Origin: HXMU1420-13 sp965249965
GTDB taxonomy: Bacteria; Bacteroidota; Rhodothermia; Balneolales; Balneolaceae
NCBI GenBank assembly: GCA_965249965.1
Contig: OZ252262.1
Span: 372,001 to 436,000, forward strand
Direction of reading: 5' to 3'
DNA: 64,000 nt
The position numbers were made by a program, and so were the translations under genes. Position 1 is the first letter of the stretch. Every line of letters begins with the position of its first letter. Positions 60,441 to 64,000 of this stretch are shown piece after piece. The notes under the pieces were generated by a model. That model worked only from the letters and a program-made list of their open reading frames with translations. It was not told where the DNA came from and made no database searches.

Positions 60441-63403
60441 TAAAAGCGCACTGATAAGCCAACCAGGATGTGACGCTGCTGTATGTAATTGGCAGGGTTA
60501 TCGTAGGCAGGTAAATTATTATCTGTTGGGTCGATATATCTTGGATCGCGAACATTTCCAGGTACATCGAAGCTGCGGTCATCGCGAAGTGAAATTAGGG
60601 ATGCAGGATCGGTTGGATATTGTTGGTACCCTTCGCCTGTAACCGGATTAACAATCACAGAACTTCTATTGTCGAGTAAATTTGTAATCTCAACAAAAGC
60701 TGAGATTCTGGCTCCATTTACTTCAAACCATTTCCTGAAATTGAAATCCATTGTAAACCAGGCAGGACCAACTTCGCTAAATCTTTTTGCAGGATCATCT
60801 ACTGTTTCGTAAATAGGGCGCCAGTCTTCAATTCCAGTCACAGGATTTCGTTGGAAGCCCACTAATTCGGTTGGGGTGTATCGTGTACCACTTCTCCATA
60901 CTGCAGAGAGGAACATTTGGAAATCATTTAAAATACCCAGATCGAAAAGAGGATTCGCTCGATCATAGGTAAAAGTGACATTTCCCTTAATATCAAATGG
61001 GCGGTCCCATGCAAGTGGTGTTTCTACGTTTGCACCTATATTCTGCCGTGCATTGATGCTATTTAAATTATCATCGTTTGTTGAACTCAACCCTTCTGCG
61101 CGTGAGTACGTAAAGGAGAGCTGCCCTCTCAATAAATCTCGGTAACGTTTGATGTAAGACATTTCTACGCCACGCGCTCGGGCATAATCACCATTAATAC
61201 GGAAAGCTTTCGTAACATCGCGACCGTCAACATCCTGTACTCGTATTAATTGAGAGGTAACGAAATCATATTTATCTCTCCAAAAAGCAGAAATATTGAA
61301 TGCATCATTTGCCGTGATCTGATTTCGAAGTCCGATTTCGTAGGAAATATCAACTTCGGGATTCAAGTTTGGATTCCCCAAATCAGGAAGGTCGGATTGA
61401 TCCTGAAAGAAAGGATCTAAGCCGGCATAAATAAACGTAGGATGTGGAACCCTCGCAGAATGACCATAATTGAAGAAAAGCACCTGATTGTCCCGAACCG
61501 GGAATGAAACGTTGATCTTGGGAAGGAATCTAAACTTATAACGTAAACCAAACAGTTTGATGGTGTCGTCTTGATAATCTTCTGCAATAAATCGGGGGAT
61601 AGTTGAAATTGAGTTGTCGTCTAATGCATCTTCTACTGCGCCATCTACATAAGCACCAGGCGCCCAATATTCAAATCGTGCACCAATATTGGCAATCAAT
61701 CCATTATATCGGATTTTGTCTGTAATGAAAAATGCCCCACGTTTCGGTTTAACACGCCAGGCATCAAATGTTTCGCCGACCCTAAATGTTTCCGAAACGG
61801 TGTTATCATCAATTTGTATGGGTGCGCCAATCCATGGGCGTGTGATATCAATCCATTGGTAGTCGTTGAATTTCGCTTCAAAACCAATATCAATTTGATT
61901 TACTCGTTCGCCAAAAAACTTTGTATACAGAGTTTTTACTGTAATTTCTTCCGCGAAATGATCGTGCCATAATCGAGCAATACCACCGTTATTGAAATAA
62001 CCAGGACCAGCCAATACGTAGGTAAAATCGTCTGTTCCCTCGAATTCTTCAGCGGGTGCTGTCACAATACTTTCGGCATCAAACTCGCTATCTACATTAT
62101 CCGGTCGCCAGTCTCTTCCGTTAGCATCTGCGCGTAGGCGGGTAAACAATCGTGAAATTTGAACTTCGTAAAATGAGCTTTCACTGATCGTTTGTGTCCA
62201 CTTTAGGTACGATAAGTTACTATCGTGTGTGTAGGTATTGGCGTTATCCAAAAAGCCATTAGAGAAAGCAAACTGAAACCCGGGGCGAATTTGAGTATCC
62301 GCGCCGGTAATCTGCAACATTCTTGTGTTTTGATTGATAGTAAGCGATCGATTGTACGCTGCCTGAACACGTAAGCCGGGTCGAATGTTGTAGGTCAATT
62401 TAACTAACCCATTCCAACGGTTCCCCTGGCGAGGTGACCAGAAATCACTTCCAACAATAGAAGAGCTAATCTGATCGGCTGATAGTTTAGTGTAGCCATC
62501 GGTTAGGCCAACCTGACCTGTAATAAAGAAAGTCATTTTTCCAGGAATATCGATTCCAATAGCTGGTAAAACCTTTTCTGTTAAAATACTTGGGCCACCA
62601 AGATTCAACTCATAAATATCCTCAAAAAAGTTCGCTTGATTGCTCATCACATTTGAGCCCAGATTATCTCTCTTGTGTGTAAATGTTCCTTCGTATCGCT
62701 CGCCTCCATTTTGAGTTTGTACAGCTACAACGCCTGAGGTAACATCACCATATTCGGCTCCAACTCCACCAGTTATAACCTCAACATTTGAAAACGAATT
62801 AGATCCCAAATCTAGACCAAACCCAGTACCTGCAAGAGGATCCTGTGCAGATACACCATCGACCACAAATCCAGTTTCATAAGCACGGCCACCTTTTATG
62901 TAAAGTCCTGTTGGATCTTTCACCACCCCAGATTGTAGGGAAACTGCATCTTCCACTCGTTGAATTGGAGCTGCTTCTAGATCTTGCCTGGAAATATTTA
63001 CGGACGTATTTGACTTTTCAACATCGAAAATAGGTGCCTCACCAATTACCACTACCTCTTGATCTGATTGATAAACCTCTTCTTCTAAAGCCTGGTTTAT
63101 TTCAGTGGTTTCACCGGCTATTACTTTTACACCTGTAACCTGCACACGCTTGAATCCCAAGAATGAAATCTCAATGGTATATTCACCAGGTCGAACATTT
63201 CGGATGGTATATCTACCATCAAGGTCGGTAGCAGCACCAAGGTTAGACCCAAGAATACGAACACTTACCGTTGGTAAAGGTTCATTAATCCCTGCCTCAG
63301 TAATTACACCACTTATATTCCCGGTTCCCGGTCTTTGAGCAATAACATCCAAAGAAAGGAGTCCAAAAAAGGTAATTAAACCAAAGAGTAGGCTTTTTCT
63401 CAT
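60440..63403 (-). CDS. TonB-dependent receptor with carboxypeptidase-D-like N-terminal domain
   Basis: A 987-residue outer-membrane receptor. Signal peptide (about 1-22), carboxypeptidase regulatory-like domain (about 27-110; GNISGVITEAGINEPLPTVS, RYTIRNVRPGEYTIEISFLG), plug (about 125-230; VVDGVSAQDPLAGTG, GGVGAEYGDVTSGVVAVQTQ) and a barrel ending HILVGLSVRF. The substrate is unknown. It is tightly packed with a PorV-like gene downstream and a partial secreted-protein gene 3 bases upstream. The IKGGRAYETGFVVDGV form is common in non-SusC receptors of this phylum. Confidence 0.92.
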   Translation of the reverse strand: MRKSLLFGLITFFGLLSLDVIAQRPGTGNISGVITEAGINEPLPTVSVRILGSNLGAATDLDGRYTIRNVRPGEYTIEISFLGFKRVQVTGVKVIAGETTEINQALEEEVYQSDQEVVVIGEAPIFDVEKSNTSVNISRQDLEAAPIQRVEDAVSLQSGVVKDPTGLYIKGGRAYETGFVVDGVSAQDPLAGTGFGLDLGSNSFSNVEVITGGVGAEYGDVTSGVVAVQTQNGGERYEGTFTHKRDNLGSNVMSNQANFFEDIYELNLGGPSILTEKVLPAIGIDIPGKMTFFITGQVGLTDGYTKLSADQISSSIVGSDFWSPRQGNRWNGLVKLTYNIRPGLRVQAAYNRSLTINQNTRMLQITGADTQIRPGFQFAFSNGFLDNANTYTHDSNLSYLKWTQTISESSFYEVQISRLFTRLRADANGRDWRPDNVDSEFDAESIVTAPAEEFEGTDDFTYVLAGPGYFNNGGIARLWHDHFAEEITVKTLYTKFFGERVNQIDIGFEAKFNDYQWIDITRPWIGAPIQIDDNTVSETFRVGETFDAWRVKPKRGAFFITDKIRYNGLIANIGARFEYWAPGAYVDGAVEDALDDNSISTIPRFIAEDYQDDTIKLFGLRYKFRFLPKINVSFPVRDNQVLFFNYGHSARVPHPTFIYAGLDPFFQDQSDLPDLGNPNLNPEVDISYEIGLRNQITANDAFNISAFWRDKYDFVTSQLIRVQDVDGRDVTKAFRINGDYARARGVEMSYIKRYRDLLRGQLSFTYSRAEGLSSTNDDNLNSINARQNIGANVETPLAWDRPFDIKGNVTFTYDRANPLFDLGILNDFQMFLSAVWRSGTRYTPTELVGFQRNPVTGIEDWRPIYETVDDPAKRFSEVGPAWFTMDFNFRKWFEVNGARISAFVEITNLLDNRSSVIVNPVTGEGYQQYPTDPASLISLRDDRSFDVPGNVRDPRYIDPTDNNLPAYDNPANYIQQRHILVGLSVRF

Positions 63404-63406
63404 AGT

Positions 63407-64000
63407 TTATTGCTTAAAGTTAAGTCTGTTAATAAGTAGAGTTTCAACCATTTCGGCTAAATTATCATTGCCATCGGCATTTCGCATATCCACACTAAAG
63501 TAGATCAGGTTCTCTTCGTTATTCTCGATAGCAATTGCTTCGCTACCCATATAATCCTGGTTAAAACCTATCAATGTAGTTGCCAGGAAATCTGTGGAAT
63601 AAAGTAATGTAGCTCCAGGAGATGGTTTTAAAGGGTAGTTCCCAACAACCCTCGAACTCATAGCTAAGTCGGGTGTCGCGATGTTATCAGCCGCTACGAT
63701 TGGTGTACTATTATTTATCAAAAAGTTTGTTTGTATGCCTGAAAGTACCCCAATTGAATCTACGGGTAGAAAACTGAATATCTCATCGTTTTGGCTAATT
63801 CCTTTCATTGGAATATTTACAAACATGGTTCCGCCTTCATCAAAAAACTCTGAAGCGATATCTAGTGCATAGGTAATGTTTCGATCGATATCATTCGAAA
63901 TCCAATAAATGTGATCCCATTCTTTTAACGTACGTTTTAAAGTCGGGTCGGTAACTGCAGGGAATGCGGAAGAAAGTGGCACTTTATCTTGTGCAACTTC
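63407..64000 (-). CDS. Partial secreted hypothetical protein, amidotransferase-like fold
   Basis: The 3' end of a gene that runs off the right edge; the frame is open to base 64000. The visible 197 residues include WDHIYWISNDIDRNITYALD and FFDEGGTMFVNIPMKG, a pattern like DUF4350/glutamine-amidotransferase-like domains found in surface proteins. A GTG at 63982 could be read as a start, but the upstream codons look equally coding. It ends 3 bases before the TonB receptor and is the first visible gene of the operon. Confidence 0.7.
   Translation of the reverse strand, partial: EVAQDKVPLSSAFPAVTDPTLKRTLKEWDHIYWISNDIDRNITYALDIASEFFDEGGTMFVNIPMKGISQNDEIFSFLPVDSIGVLSGIQTNFLINNSTPIVAADNIATPDLAMSSRVVGNYPLKPSPGATLLYSTDFLATTLIGFNQDYMGSEAIAIENNEENLIYFSVDMRNADGNDNLAEMVETLLINRLNFKQ

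Overview
The window looks like a chromosomal segment from a member of the Balneolota/Rhodothermota branch of the Bacteroidota-like (FCB) bacteria. The evidence is a secreted protein ending in the YQNYPNPFNPTTTI type of T9SS sorting domain, a PorV/PorQ-like barrel, SusC-like and carboxypeptidase-D-like TonB receptors, a Reg_prop/Y_Y_Y sensor kinase, many lipoproteins and a moderate-to-low GC content. The assignment is inferred from gene families; no rRNA is present.

Bases 1-6.0 kb hold a signalling operon: two paralogous histidine kinases (the first cut by the window edge), a stand-alone receiver and a receiver fused to a PP2C/SpoIIE phosphatase. From 6.0 to 22.9 kb the gene density drops. This part carries a modular family of short palindromic repeats, a tRNA-Arg(ACG) with a damaged tRNA-like copy beside it, a GAF-kinase, a PD40 lipoprotein with a duplicated 3' fragment, a type IIG restriction-modification enzyme with a palindromic repeat inserted in frame, a Panacea-type toxin-antitoxin pair, an S9 peptidase, TspO, an amidohydrolase and YehS. 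I see no copies of the repeats after about 22.9 kb.

From 22.9 to 38.8 kb are Tex, a T9SS cargo protein and a four-gene operon (SSS transporter, GH109 glycosidase/oxidoreductase, nucleotidyltransferase, NahK-like kinase) that together suggest N-acetylgalactosamine salvage. A 51-residue small protein and an orphan SusC-like receptor follow.

The most striking locus is 38.8-43.8 kb, a tightly packed minus-strand operon. It encodes a membrane protein that reads as a natural fusion of the FliF C-terminal periplasmic region, a transmembrane helix and FliG, then an outer-membrane FlgO/CsgG-like barrel protein, a TPR lipoprotein, MotA and MotB. This is a complete rotor-stator pair with no other flagellar gene in view, and is a candidate for an undescribed or strongly reduced envelope-spanning motor.

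From 44 to 56.9 kb are an ECF42-type sigma factor with its DGPF/YCII partner, a hybrid kinase, SufE, a PAS protein, a formylglycine-enzyme-like lipoprotein, acyl-CoA dehydrogenase, MeaB and methylmalonyl-CoA mutase, diadenylate cyclase with dihydropteroate synthase, and a 7Fe ferredoxin. The window ends in a five-gene operon (partial secreted protein, TonB receptor, PorV-like barrel, NHL lipoprotein, nucleotide-pyrophosphatase-like lipoprotein).
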